Source: Shinella yambaruensis (lineage in GTDB: Bacteria; Pseudomonadota; Alphaproteobacteria; Rhizobiales; Rhizobiaceae). Taken from it: a stretch of DNA of 64,000 bases. Positions within the stretch are counted from its first letter, which is position 1, and each line of letters begins with the position of its first letter. The position numbers and the translations under genes were made by a program. The notes beneath the pieces are model-generated. The model did not search any database. It saw only the letters and a program-made list of their open reading frames with translations, and was not told the DNA's origin. Shown piece after piece: positions 1-8,085 of the stretch. The stretch covers positions 62,001-126,000 of the forward strand of contig NZ_JALJCK010000012.1 of NCBI RefSeq assembly GCF_022899355.1, written 5' to 3'.

Positions 1-1
1 G

Positions 2-1105
2 CGGGCGGGCGCCGAATGGGTGCATGCGATCGCCAGCCTGAAGGCGGACCTGCGCATCGCACTGGTGGCCGAGACGCTGGGCGATGCGCGCGAGGTGATG
101 ATCGACGGCGTGTCGGGTATCTGCCGGATCGCCGGGCGGGCGCGACCGGACTTCGAGGCCTCGCGCCGCCGGCTCGTCTGGCCGAACGGCTCGATCGCGC
201 AGATCTTCTCCTCCGAGGACCCGGAGAGCCTGCGCGGGCCGCAGTTCCACCTCGCCTGGTGCGACGAGCTCGGCAAGTGGAAACATGCGCAGGAGACCTG
301 GGACATGCTGCAATTCGGCCTGCGCCTCGGGGACGATCCACGCGTGCTGGTGACGACGACGCCCCGGCCGGTGCCGCTCTTGCGGGCGCTGGCGGGCGAT
401 CCGAAGACCGCGGTGCGGCGCATCCGCACCGACGACAATGCCGGCAACCTGGCGCCGGGCTTCCTTGCGGCGATGGCCGAGCGCTATGGCGGCACGCGGC
501 TGGGGCGGCAGGAGCTGGACGGCGAGCTGATCGCCGACCGCGAGGACGCGCTGTGGAACCGGGCGCGGCTGGAGGGTCTCCGCCAGCGCAATCCCGGGCC
601 GCTCTCGCGCATCGTCGTGGCGGTCGATCCGCCGGCGACGGCCTCGGCGGCCTCCGTCTGCGGCATCGTCGTGGCGGGGCTGGACGGAGCGGGGCGGGCG
701 GTGGTGCTCGCCGACTGCTCGGTGACGGGCGCAAGCCCGGCGGGCTGGGCGGGCGCCGTGGTGCGCGCCTTCCGGCGCTTCGACGCGGACCGGGTGGTCG
801 CCGAGGTGAACCAGGGCGGCGACATGGTGACGGCGATGCTGAAAAGCGTCGACGCGAACCTGCCGGTCGCGACCGTGCGGGCGACGCGCGGCAAGTTCCT
901 GCGCGCCGAGCCGGTGGCGGCGCTCTACGAGCAGGGGCGGGTGGTCCATGCGGCCGCCTTTGCCGAGCTGGAGGACCAGATGTGCGATTTCGGGCCGGAC
1001 GGGCTCTCCTCCGGCCGCTCGCCGGACCGGCTCGATGCGCTGGTCTGGGCGCTGACGGCGCTGGTGCTGGAGCGGGCCGGCGAACCGCGGGTTAGGGGGA
1101 TTTGA
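2..1105 (+). CDS. GTA/phage terminase large subunit, 5'-truncated by window edge
   Basis: This is the DNA-packaging motor ATPase/nuclease that fills capsids with DNA. The frame is open to the first base of the window. The residues before the first possible start (GTG at 20) read RAGAEWV, which in this family directly follows the Walker A loop, so the N terminus lies just outside. Visible family features are a Walker B-like stretch (WCDELGKW, about residue 81 counting from the GTG), the coupling motif TTTPRP (about 112), and a C-terminal RNase H-like nuclease beginning IVVAVDPPATAS (about 197) with NQGGDMV further on. The next gene starts one base after the stop, so they are probably cotranscribed. 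Its position at the head of a portal-protease-capsid series matches GTA gene 2. Confidence 0.93.
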   Translation, partial: RAGAEWVHAIASLKADLRIALVAETLGDAREVMIDGVSGICRIAGRARPDFEASRRRLVWPNGSIAQIFSSEDPESLRGPQFHLAWCDELGKWKHAQETWDMLQFGLRLGDDPRVLVTTTPRPVPLLRALAGDPKTAVRRIRTDDNAGNLAPGFLAAMAERYGGTRLGRQELDGELIADREDALWNRARLEGLRQRNPGPLSRIVVAVDPPATASAASVCGIVVAGLDGAGRAVVLADCSVTGASPAGWAGAVVRAFRRFDADRVVAEVNQGGDMVTAMLKSVDANLPVATVRATRGKFLRAEPVAALYEQGRVVHAAAFAELEDQMCDFGPDGLSSGRSPDRLDALVWALTALVLERAGEPRVRGI

Positions 1106-1106
1106 G

Positions 1107-1715
1107 ATGGCGATCGATCGCAAGGCGTTTTTCGATGCGGTGCGCCGCGCGCTGTATGGCGGCCGGCTGGCGGGAACGCAGGTCGCGGGGCTGGCGGCGC
1201 TGCTCGACCGCTTCGAGCGCGGCGAGGTCGAGGACCGGCGTTTCCTCGCCTACATGCTGGCGACGGCCCATCACGAGACGGGCGGGCGCCTGCAGCCGGT
1301 GCGCGAGACCTTCGCGGCGACGGATGCGGCGGCGATCGCCCGGCTCGACCGGGCCTTCGCGGCCGGCCGGCTGCCGCAGGTTTCCGCGCCCTACTGGCGG
1401 CGCGATGCGGCGGGGAAGAGCTGGCTCGGGCGCGGGCTCGTGCAGATCACCCACCGGCGCAACTATGCGCGGCTGGCCGGGCTGACGGGCATCGATCTCG
1501 TCGGCCGGCCGGAGCTTGCGATGGAGCTGGCGGTGTCGGTCGAGATCCTCTTCACCGGCATGCTGCGCGGCGCCTTCACCGGGCGGCGGCTGGCCGACCA
1601 TTTCTCCGGCACGCGGGCCGACTGGGCCGGCGCGCGGCGGATCATCAACGGGCTCGACCGGGCGGAAAAGGTGGCGGGCTACGGGCGGGCGTTTTTCGCC
1701 GCGCTGGGCGGGTAG
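1107..1715 (+). CDS. GH19-like chitinase/lysozyme-fold muramidase (endolysin candidate)
   Basis: A predicted soluble 202-residue enzyme of the glycoside hydrolase 19/lysozyme-like fold, probably cutting peptidoglycan. The motif AHHETGG (residues 54-60) carries the expected catalytic Glu57. GRGLVQITHRRNYAR (about 111-125) and the C-terminal ARRIINGLDRAEKVAGYG are the other conserved blocks of this family. There is no signal peptide, so release would need a holin; a two-segment holin-like protein lies at the far end of the cluster. The ATG sits one base after the terminase stop, so the gene is embedded in the packaging operon. This placement is unlike Rhodobacter GTA, where lysis genes lie elsewhere. 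A structural role in particle entry is an alternative. Confidence 0.8.
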   Translation: MAIDRKAFFDAVRRALYGGRLAGTQVAGLAALLDRFERGEVEDRRFLAYMLATAHHETGGRLQPVRETFAATDAAAIARLDRAFAAGRLPQVSAPYWRRDAAGKSWLGRGLVQITHRRNYARLAGLTGIDLVGRPELAMELAVSVEILFTGMLRGAFTGRRLADHFSGTRADWAGARRIINGLDRAEKVAGYGRAFFAALGG

Positions 1716-1722
1716 CGGGCGG

Positions 1723-1888
1723 CGTGCCGTGCGGGTGGATCCTCGGGTCGAGCCCGAGGATGACGGAGGGGAGGATCGGGTTTCCATCCCATGGAACGAT
1801 GCGGCATGCGGATCCGGTTCGGTGGCCCTTCATGCTTTTCTTCTGTCGTCATCCTCGGGCTCGACCCGAGGATCCACCCGCACGGCAC
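1723..1888. repeat. Inverted pair of GC-rich palindromic repeats (family B)
   Basis: Two copies of a roughly 42-bp unit lie in opposite orientation at 1723-1766 and 1847-1888. Each contains the palindrome CCTCGGGTCGAGCCCGAGG flanked by a GGATGACG-like edge and GTGCGGGTGGAT. The two arms are almost perfectly complementary, so the transcript between the muramidase and portal genes can fold into one long hairpin around an 80-nt loop. A related pair lies after the capsid gene. These are dispersed rhizobial repeats, not coding. Confidence 0.8.
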
Positions 1889-1930
1889 ACCGCCCGGACC
1901 ATCGGCGAATCGACACAATCGGAGGGCACC

Positions 1931-3067
1931 ATGAAATTACCATCCTTCCTCTCCCGGCAGCGCCGGGCGGCCGAGACCAAGGCGTCGGGCTTCTTCGCGC
2001 TGACGGCCGAGGGGCGGGCGCACTGGTCGTCCCGCTCCTATGCCTCGCTGTCGCGCGAGGGGTTCATGAAGAACCCGGTGGCGCACCGGGCGGTGCGCAT
2101 GATCGCGGAAGCGGCGGCCTCCGTGCCCTGGCTTGCCTATCAGGGCGAGGCGGAGCGGCCGGACGACCCCTTGCTTTCGCTCTTGTCGCGGCCGAACGCG
2201 CGCCAGGCGGGCGCGGATTTCTTCGAGACGCTCTACGGGCATCTCCTGCTCTCCGGCAATGCCTTCGTGGAGGGGGTGCGGGTGGGCGACGACCTGCGCG
2301 AACTCCATCTGCTGAGGCCCGACCGGGTGCGCATCGTCGAGGGGCGGGACGGCTGGGCGGAGGCCTATGAATATCGCGTCGGCGGCCATGTGCGCCGGCA
2401 CCCTGCGGACGAGGGGCAGGCGATCCTGCATCTGCGCCTCTTCCATCCGCTCGACGACCAGCTCGGTTTCGCGCCGCTGGAGGCGGCGTCCATGGCGCTC
2501 GACCTCTCCAATGCGGCCGCCATCTGGAACAAGGCGCTGCTCGACAATTCGGCGCGGCCCTCCGGCGCGCTGGTCTACCAGCCGAAGGAGGGCGGCAACC
2601 TGACGCCCGACCAGTACGGCCGGCTGAAATCGGAGCTGGAGGAGGGCTATTCCGGACCGGCGCGGGCCGGGCGGCCAATGCTGCTGGAAGGCGGGCTCGA
2701 CTGGAAGGCAATGGGGCTTTCCCCGCGCGAGATGGATTTCGTCGAGGCGAAGAACGGCGCGGCGCGCGACATCGCGCTCGCCTTCGGCGTGCCGCCGATG
2801 CTGATCGGCATTCCGGGCGATGCGACCTATGCCAATTACCAGGAGGCCAACCGGGCCTTCTGGCGGCTCACCGTGCTGCCGCTGGTGCAGCGCACGGCGG
2901 CGGCCTTCGCGGGGTGGTTTTCCGAAGGGACGGATGACGGGTTGCGGCTGGTGCCGGATCTCGACCAGGTGAGCGGGCTGGCGGACGAGCGCTCGGAACT
3001 CTGGGCCCGGGTGGGCGCGGCGGGGTTCTTGACGGACGAGGAGAAGCGGCGGGCGGTGGGGTATTGA
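1931..3067 (+). CDS. HK97-family phage portal protein (GTA gp3-like)
   Basis: Forms the dodecameric ring at the capsid vertex through which DNA enters and to which the tail joins. The 378-residue length is usual for GTA portals. Typical sequence is visible: NPVAHRAVRMIAEAAASVPW (about 46-65), the RPNARQ segment, LLSGNAFVE (about 109), FHPLDDQLGF (about 167), and the C-terminal GVPPMLIGIPGDATYANYQE (about 297-316). The ATG at 1931 was chosen because GGAGG precedes it at proper spacing. The frame is open further upstream, but only through a repeat. It lies between terminase and protease, as in all GTA-like clusters. Confidence 0.93.
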   Translation: MKLPSFLSRQRRAAETKASGFFALTAEGRAHWSSRSYASLSREGFMKNPVAHRAVRMIAEAAASVPWLAYQGEAERPDDPLLSLLSRPNARQAGADFFETLYGHLLLSGNAFVEGVRVGDDLRELHLLRPDRVRIVEGRDGWAEAYEYRVGGHVRRHPADEGQAILHLRLFHPLDDQLGFAPLEAASMALDLSNAAAIWNKALLDNSARPSGALVYQPKEGGNLTPDQYGRLKSELEEGYSGPARAGRPMLLEGGLDWKAMGLSPREMDFVEAKNGAARDIALAFGVPPMLIGIPGDATYANYQEANRAFWRLTVLPLVQRTAAAFAGWFSEGTDDGLRLVPDLDQVSGLADERSELWARVGAAGFLTDEEKRRAVGY

Positions 3068-3087
3068 GGGGGAGCGGGGATGCTTGC

Positions 3088-3220
3088 CCCTCATCCGGCC
3101 TGCCGGCCACCTTCTCCCCCCAAGCGGGGCGAAGGGGATATGCCGCGCCGGTTTCCCCGGCCAATGACCGTTCGTGAGGCAAGTCCCCTCTCCCCGCTTG
3201 CGGGGAGAGGGCTAGGGGCC
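3088..3220. repeat. Bipartite palindromic repeat (family A2) in 3068-3449 spacer
   Basis: The left half has CCTCATCCGGCCTGCCGGCC followed by CTTCTCCCCC and a complementary arm. The right half has the stem CCCCTCTCCCCGCTTGCGGG with its complement. The halves are joined by about 50 bases. The same architecture recurs at 10760-10920 (inside a gene) and 55167-55305. The remainder of this 382-base intergenic stretch (3221-3449) is less GC-rich and holds no gene that I recognise; it may carry a secondary promoter. Confidence 0.75.
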
Positions 3221-3449
3221 AGGATTGCTGCTTTCTCCAGGAAAATTAACTGGTTGCGCTGCACATGTGAATCACTTTGCAGAGTACCGCACCCGACTTG
3301 TGAAAACCTTGAATCGGTTTTCCAGCAAAGCGCCGCAAGGGATTCAAAAGACTCGCTGATCGGCCCGGCTTCCTTGGCGGAAAGCCGGCGCTTTCGGCCG
3401 CGTGCGGCCCTATATCTCGGATTTCCATAATAATCTGAAAGGCTTAACA

Positions 3450-3758
3450 ATGGCTGACTTCGGAAACGACAGCGGGCTTTGGACGGCCCGGCTGATCGGC
3501 GCGTCGGCGGGCGCGGCCGTCTCGCTCATCTATCTCCTGCCGAGGAGCCGCCGCGAGGCGGCGTGCCGGTTCCTCACGGGGCTTGCCTGCGGCCTCGTCT
3601 TCGGCGGGCCGGCGGGGCTGTGGATCGCGGTGCGGCTCGGCATTGCCGGCTATCTCGGGCCGGCGGAGATGCTCCTGACCGGCTCGGCGGCGGCCAGCCT
3701 TTCGGCCTGGTGGGGGCTGGGTGTGCTGGCGCGGCTGGCGGAGCGGATGAGGGAATAG
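3450..3758 (+). CDS. Small membrane protein in GTA cluster (DUF6107-like)
   Basis: A 102-residue protein with three hydrophobic stretches (about residues 11-30, 41-61 and 69-90) separated by short basic loops (PRSRREAAC; RLAERMRE at the C terminus), so probably an inner-membrane protein. It sits where Rhodobacter GTA has the small gene 3.5, between portal and protease. From memory it resembles the DUF6107 family of rhizobial GTA loci, but I cannot verify this. The ATG at 3450 follows AAAGGCTTAACA, a modest RBS. The upstream region is unlike its tightly packed neighbours. A role in lysis or membrane docking is possible but unproven. Confidence 0.65.
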   Translation: MADFGNDSGLWTARLIGASAGAAVSLIYLLPRSRREAACRFLTGLACGLVFGGPAGLWIAVRLGIAGYLGPAEMLLTGSAAASLSAWWGLGVLARLAERMRE

Positions 3759-3894
3759 GCGGTAGGCAATAGCCAATAGGCAGTAGGGAATAGCCAATAG
3801 GCAGTAGGGAATAGGGAATTGGTGGTTGGGGCTGCGCTGCGCCGATCCCTACTGCCTACTGCCTATTGGCTACCGCCTATTCCCCTTCACATCA
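3752..3894. repeat. Tandem 21-bp repeat with inverted arm (family C)
   Basis: Two exact adjacent 21-bp units (3771-3791 and 3792-3812) contain AGCCAATAGGCAGTAGGG, preceded by a partial copy. A reversed arm at 3847-3890 contains CTACTGCCTACTGCCTATTG. The whole can form a long hairpin between the small membrane protein and the protease gene. Related arrays occur at 22779-22853 and 62743-62838. Confidence 0.85.
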
Positions 3895-3906
3895 TCGGAG
3901 AAGACC

Positions 3907-4464
3907 ATGATCACCGACGACCTGCCGGTCTGGCGGACGAAGAAATATGCCGATCTGACGCTTTCGGGCGTTTCCGGCGACGGGCTGTTTTCCGGCTATG
4001 CGAGCCTCTTCGGCGAGGTGGACCTTGGCAAGGACACGATCGCGCCGGGCGCCTTTTCCCGCTCGCTGGAAAAGCGCGGGGCCTCCGGCGTGCGCATGCT
4101 GTTCCAGCACGATCCGGCCGAGCCGCTCGGGCGCTGGCGGACGATCCGCGAGGACGGGCGCGGGCTCTATGTCGAGGGCGTGCTTTCGCCCGGCGTTGCG
4201 CGGGCCCGCGAGGTGCTGAACCTCATGAAGTCGGGCGCGCTCGACGGGCTTTCCATCGGCTTCCAGACCGTGCGCTCGAAGACCGACCGGACGAGCGGCG
4301 TGCGCCGCATCCTGGAGGCCGACCTCTGGGAGATCTCGATCGTCACCTTTCCCATGCTGCCCTCGGCGCGGGTGTCGAACGTGAAGAATGCGCGGTGGTT
4401 CCGCGACAGGGAGACCGAGCTCGTGCGCCTCATGCGCCGGGCGGCCCGGATGATGAAACGCTAG
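3907..4464 (+). CDS. HK97-family prohead protease (GTA gp4-like)
   Basis: A serine protease that trims the capsid protein's N-terminal scaffold arm during prohead maturation. It is 185 residues long. The N terminus FSGYASLFGEVDLGKDTIAPG (about 28-48) is the classic opening of the family. The expected catalytic His is in LFQHDPAEPLG (His about 65) and the Ser in LDGLSIGFQ (about 115). ATG 3907 is preceded by GGAGAAGACC. The frame is open upstream only through repeat sequence. The capsid gene follows within 75 bases, as usual. Confidence 0.92.
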   Translation: MITDDLPVWRTKKYADLTLSGVSGDGLFSGYASLFGEVDLGKDTIAPGAFSRSLEKRGASGVRMLFQHDPAEPLGRWRTIREDGRGLYVEGVLSPGVARAREVLNLMKSGALDGLSIGFQTVRSKTDRTSGVRRILEADLWEISIVTFPMLPSARVSNVKNARWFRDRETELVRLMRRAARMMKR

Positions 4465-4536
4465 GCTTTTGTTTTACCCGACGCCGAAGCGGTTTCGCTT
4501 CGGCTGGAAATGCCAACCGAAGAAGAGGAAGACAGT

Positions 4537-5781
4537 ATGGAGAGCCACAAGACCGCGCCGGAAATCAAGGCCGTGCCGGAAACGATGACCGCCGCCTTCG
4601 ACGATTTCATGGAGGCCTTCGAGGCCTTCAAGGAGACGAACGACCGAAGGCTCGGCGAGATCGAGCAGAAGCTGACCGCCGACGTGGTGACGCGCGACAA
4701 GGTGGAACGCATCAACCGCGCGATGGACGAGCACAAGCGCGTCATCGACCAGCTGGCGCTGAAGAAGGCGCGTCCGGCGCTCGGCGGCGGCGAGGGCGGC
4801 TTCGAGGCGGCCGAGCACAAGGCGGCCTTCTCCGCCTATATGCGCCGCGGCGACGAGAGCGCCCTGCGGGCGCTGGAGGGCAAGGCCATGTCGGTCGGCT
4901 CGGCGGCGGATGGCGGCTATCTCGTGCCGCCGGAGACCGACACGGAGATCGGCCGCCGGCTTTCCGCCGTCTCGCCGATCCGGGCGCTGGCGACCGTGCG
5001 CCAGGTCTCCGGCACGGTGCTGAAGAAGCCGTTCGCGACGGGCGGCATGGCGGCGGGCTGGGTGGCGGAAACCGCCGCGCGGCCGCAGACGGGCAATGCG
5101 CAGCTCGCCGAACTCTCCTTCCCGACCATGGAGCTCTACGCCATGCCGGCGGCGACGGCCGCGCTGCTCGACGACGCGGCGGTGGACGTGGAGGGCTGGA
5201 TCGCCTCCGAGATCGACATGGTCTTCGCCGAGCAGGAGGGCACCGCCTTCGTCTCCGGCGACGGCACCAACAAGCCGAAGGGTTTCCTCGGCTACACGGC
5301 CGTCGCCGACGCGAGCTGGAGCTGGGGCAATATCGGCTATATCGCGACGGGCGCGGCCGGGGCCTTCAAGGCCGCAAGCCCTTCCGACACGCTGTTCGAC
5401 ACGGTCTATTCGCTGAAGGCGGGGCACCGGCAGAACGGCACCTTCGTGATGAACCGCAAGACGCAGGGGCAGATTCGCAAGTTCAAGGATGCGGACGGCA
5501 ACTATCTCTGGCGCCCGCCGGCCTCGGCGGGGCAGGCGGCCTCGCTGCTCGGCTTCGCCATCGTGGAGGCCGAGGACATGCCGGACGTGGCGGCCGACAG
5601 CTTCTCCATCGCCTTCGGCGACTTCCGCTCCGGCTACCTCGTCGTCGACCGCACGGGCGTGCGCGTGCTGCGCGATCCCTATTCGGCCAAGCCCTATGTG
5701 CTGTTCTACACGACCAAGCGCGTCGGCGGCGGGGTGCAGAATTTCGAGGCGATCAAGCTGGTGAAGTTCGCGGCGAGCTGA
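4537..5781 (+). CDS. HK97-fold major capsid protein (GTA gp5-like)
   Basis: The main shell protein, 414 residues. The first 100 or so residues form a charged, helix-rich delta domain (EAFEAFKETNDRRLGEIEQK) expected to be removed by the upstream protease. The mature fold begins near KAMSVGSAADGGYLVPPE, the canonical HK97 capsid start. Further family blocks are FVSGDGTNKPKGFLG (about 246) and the C-terminal PYVLFYTTKRVGGGV. ATG 4537 was preferred over 4510 because GAGGAAGAC lies just upstream; the longer version would add nine acidic residues. Confidence 0.94.
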   Translation: MESHKTAPEIKAVPETMTAAFDDFMEAFEAFKETNDRRLGEIEQKLTADVVTRDKVERINRAMDEHKRVIDQLALKKARPALGGGEGGFEAAEHKAAFSAYMRRGDESALRALEGKAMSVGSAADGGYLVPPETDTEIGRRLSAVSPIRALATVRQVSGTVLKKPFATGGMAAGWVAETAARPQTGNAQLAELSFPTMELYAMPAATAALLDDAAVDVEGWIASEIDMVFAEQEGTAFVSGDGTNKPKGFLGYTAVADASWSWGNIGYIATGAAGAFKAASPSDTLFDTVYSLKAGHRQNGTFVMNRKTQGQIRKFKDADGNYLWRPPASAGQAASLLGFAIVEAEDMPDVAADSFSIAFGDFRSGYLVVDRTGVRVLRDPYSAKPYVLFYTTKRVGGGVQNFEAIKLVKFAAS

Positions 5782-5803
5782 GCGACCCCGTCCAACAGCG
5801 CCG

Positions 5804-5880
5804 TCATGGTCGGGCTTGACCCGACCATCCACCCGCCGTCGCGCGGCTGTGGATCCTCGGGTCAAGCCCGAGGATGACGC
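5804..5880. repeat. Pair of family B palindromes after the capsid gene
   Basis: Two neighbouring palindromic cores, GGTCGGGCTTGACCCGACC and CCTCGGGTCAAGCCCGAGG, are embedded in GTCAT...ATCCACCCGC and its reverse. This is the same family as at 1723-1888 but with a shorter spacer. It lies between the capsid and connector genes and could act as a transcript-stabilising or attenuating hairpin. Confidence 0.8.
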
Positions 5881-5977
5881 AAAGTGTGCACCGGCGGCGT
5901 TCCCTGGCGCCGGTGCCGGCGGGCGCGGTTTCCTCCCGGCCGCGCCCGCATTCCTTTCTCCATCGCGAAGGACGATC

Positions 5978-6547
5978 ATGACCATTGCCGAACTGTTGCC
6001 GCCGGCCGTGGAGCCGGTGACGCTTGCCGAGGCGAAGGCGCATCTGCGCCTCGATGCGGCCGACGAGGATGCGCTGCTGTCCGCGCTGGTCCGCGTGGCG
6101 CGCGAACATCTGGAGGCCGCGACGGGGCTTTGCCTGATCACGCGCCCCTTGCGCCTTTATCTCGACGACTGGCCCGAAACGCGGGTGATTCAGATTGCCA
6201 GGGGGCCGGTGCAAACCATTGAGATGGTGACGGTTTATGACGCCGCCGGACTGCCGGTCGCGGTCGATGCGAGTGGCTATCTGCTCGACGGCACGGCGCG
6301 GCCGGCCCGGCTGCTGCTTCCGGCGCGCCCGGCGAGCGGGCGGGCGCTCAACGGCATCGAGATCGATTTCACCGCCGGCTTCGGCGAGAGCGGCGCGGAT
6401 GTGCCGGACGGGCTGAAGCGGGCGCTGCTCCTGCATGTGGCGGCCATGTTCGAGCTGCGCGGGGTGCTTTCGCCTCAGGACCAGCCGGGCACGGTGCCGA
6501 CGGGCTACGACCGGCTGGTGGCGCCCTACCGGCTACGGAGGCTGTGA
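5978..6547 (+). CDS. Head-tail connector (phiE125 gp8 family; GTA gp6 adaptor)
   Basis: The adaptor-ring protein that attaches below the portal. It is 189 residues long and opens with PVTLAEAKAHLRLDAADEDA (about 12-31), the hallmark of this family, followed by ALVRVAREHLEAATGLCLITR. The C terminus ends TGYDRLVAPYRLRRL, also typical. ATG 5978 follows AAGGACGATC; the open frame upstream runs through a repeat. It overlaps the next gene by one base (TGATG), which indicates translational coupling. Confidence 0.9.
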   Translation: MTIAELLPPAVEPVTLAEAKAHLRLDAADEDALLSALVRVAREHLEAATGLCLITRPLRLYLDDWPETRVIQIARGPVQTIEMVTVYDAAGLPVAVDASGYLLDGTARPARLLLPARPASGRALNGIEIDFTAGFGESGADVPDGLKRALLLHVAAMFELRGVLSPQDQPGTVPTGYDRLVAPYRLRRL

Positions 6548-6885
6548 TGGCGAAGGCGAGGATCATCGATCCCGGCGCGTTCTCCGCGCGGCTGATGCTG
6601 GAAGGGCCGGTCGAGACGCCGGACGGGCAGGGCGGCGTGGAGCGCGGCTTCGCGGCGCTGGCAACGCTCTGGGCGGCGATCGAGCCGGTGGCGGCGCGGG
6701 CGGACGAGGCGGCGGGCACGCTGCCGGTGACGGTGACGCACCGCCTCTGGCTGCGGCGGCGGGGCGACCTTGCCGGCGGCATGCGGCTGCGCAAGGGTGC
6801 GCGGATCTTCGCCATCCGCGCCTTTCGCGATCCGGACGAGACGGGGCGCTACACGCTCTGCGACTGCGAGGAGATCCAGCCATGA
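6547..6885 (+). CDS. Phage head closure protein (head-tail adaptor; GTA gp7 stopper)
   Basis: A 112-residue small beta-barrel connector that plugs the neck. It carries the usual pattern of a leading loop (FSARLMLEG), a central LWAAIEPVAARADEAAG, the strand VTVTHRLWLRRR, and a closing FAIRAFRDPDETGRYTLCDC. It starts inside the stop of the adaptor gene (TGATG) and ends overlapping the following ATG by four bases, so translation of the neck genes is coupled. Confidence 0.88.
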   Translation: MAKARIIDPGAFSARLMLEGPVETPDGQGGVERGFAALATLWAAIEPVAARADEAAGTLPVTVTHRLWLRRRGDLAGGMRLRKGARIFAIRAFRDPDETGRYTLCDCEEIQP

Positions 6886-7289
6886 GCGCGGCATCGGCCC
6901 TGCAGAAGGCGATCTTCGCCAGGCTTTCGGGCGATGCGGCGCTGGCGGCGCTGGTCGGCGCGAACGGCATCACCGACCGGAGGCCCGACGGGCCGGCGGC
7001 GCCGCTGCTCGTGATCGCGGGCATCGACAGTATCGACCATTCGACGGCGAGCGAGACGGGCGAGGAACATGTGGTGACGCTGGAGGCCTGGTCCGAGGCG
7101 GCGGGGCACCGGCAGGTGCAGGCGATGACCGCCGCCGTGCGCGCGGCGCTCGACGACGCGGCGCTGGTGCTGGCCGGGCACCATCTCGTCCTGCTCTTCC
7201 ACCGCGACACGCGGCTTCGCCGCGACGGCAAGTCCCGCTTCCACCGCGCGGAAATGCGCTTCCGGGCGGTGACGGAGCCGCATGCCTGA
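6882..7289 (+). CDS. DUF3168 tail-completion protein (GTA gp8 tail terminator)
   Basis: 135 residues. It begins ALQKAIFARLSGDAALAALV, the standard start of DUF3168 proteins, and contains EEHVVTLEAWSEAAGHRQVQ and a C-terminal FHRAEMRFRAVTE. In the Rhodobacter GTA structure the equivalent protein caps the tail tube where it meets the neck. The start is fixed by the ATGA overlap with the preceding gene. The downstream gap to the tube gene is only 26 bases and contains a GGAAAGGA RBS. Confidence 0.88.
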   Translation: MSAASALQKAIFARLSGDAALAALVGANGITDRRPDGPAAPLLVIAGIDSIDHSTASETGEEHVVTLEAWSEAAGHRQVQAMTAAVRAALDDAALVLAGHHLVLLFHRDTRLRRDGKSRFHRAEMRFRAVTEPHA

Positions 7290-7315
7290 CACCCTCTTTC
7301 GGAAAGGACCTTGCC

Positions 7316-7723
7316 ATGGTGGCACAGAAGGGGCGCGAGCTCCTCATCAAGATCGACAACGGGGCGGGTTTCGTCACCGTTGCGGGGCTGCGCTCGAAGC
7401 GGCTGTCGTTCAATGCGCAGCTCGTCGACGTGACGGATGCGGAATCGGCGGGGCGCTGGCGCGAACTCCTCGGCGGGGCGGGCGTGCAGCGCGCGGCGGT
7501 GTCCGGCGCCGGCATCTTCAAGGACCAGGCGTCGGACGCGCTGGTGCGCGCGCTGTTCTTCGCCGGCACGATCCTCGCCTGGCAGATCGTGATCCCGGAT
7601 TTCGGCACGGTCGCGGGGCCGTTCCAGATCGCGGCGCTCGACTATTCCGGGGCGCATGACGGCGAGGTGGTCTTCGAGATCGCGCTGGAATCGGCCGGGC
7701 TGCTCACCTTCGGGGCGCTCTGA
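7316..7723 (+). CDS. Major tail tube protein (GTA gp9-like)
   Basis: A 135-residue TP901-1-type tube protein that polymerises into the tail. Characteristic segments are GRELLIKIDNGAGFVTVAGL (about 6-25), VDVTDAESAGRWRELLGGAG and DGEVVFEIALESAGLLTF at the C terminus. ATG 7316 follows GGAAAGGACCTTGCC. The stop overlaps the start of the next gene (TGATG). Confidence 0.9.
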   Translation: MVAQKGRELLIKIDNGAGFVTVAGLRSKRLSFNAQLVDVTDAESAGRWRELLGGAGVQRAAVSGAGIFKDQASDALVRALFFAGTILAWQIVIPDFGTVAGPFQIAALDYSGAHDGEVVFEIALESAGLLTFGAL

Positions 7724-8085
7724 TGGGCGCGCGGGCGAACCGGCACCGCGGCGAGATCGAGGCCGTCCTCGACGGCGAACGGCGCGTGCTGTGCCTGACG
7801 CTCGGGGCGCTGGCGGAGTTGGAGACGGCCTTTGCCGTCGACAGCCTGACGGGGCTTGCCGAGCGCTTCTCCTCCGGGCGGCTGAAGGCGGGCGATCTCA
7901 TCCGCATCATCGGCGCGGGGCTGCGCGGCGGCGGCAACCTCTTTTCCGACGATGACGTGGCGGCGATGGCGGTGGCGGACGGGCTCTCCGGCTTTGCGCG
8001 CATCGCGGCGGCGCTGTTGCAGGCGACCTTCGGGCCGGGCGCGGAGGCGCGGCCGGAAAACCCTCCGGGGCCGCATCCGGGCTGA
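7723..8085 (+). CDS. GTA gp10-family tail assembly chaperone
   Basis: A 120-residue protein of the GTA_gp10 (Phage_TAC_11) family, thought to chaperone the tape measure during tail assembly. Seen are RHRGEIEAVLDGERRVLCLT at the N terminus, LGALAELETAF, and RLKAGDLIRIIGAGLRGGG in the middle, all typical. The C-terminal tail is proline-rich (ENPPGPHPG). It is coupled by overlap to the tube gene and followed by a second small chaperone whose reading frame opens across this gene's stop, as in lambda-like G/T pairs and GTA gp10/10.1. Confidence 0.9.
   Translation: MGARANRHRGEIEAVLDGERRVLCLTLGALAELETAFAVDSLTGLAERFSSGRLKAGDLIRIIGAGLRGGGNLFSDDDVAAMAVADGLSGFARIAAALLQATFGPGAEARPENPPGPHPG

Noticed and set aside
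3771..3812. Tandem 21-bp repeats considered as a CRISPR remnant
   Set aside because: Units are directly adjacent with no spacers and pair with an inverted arm; no cas genes are present.
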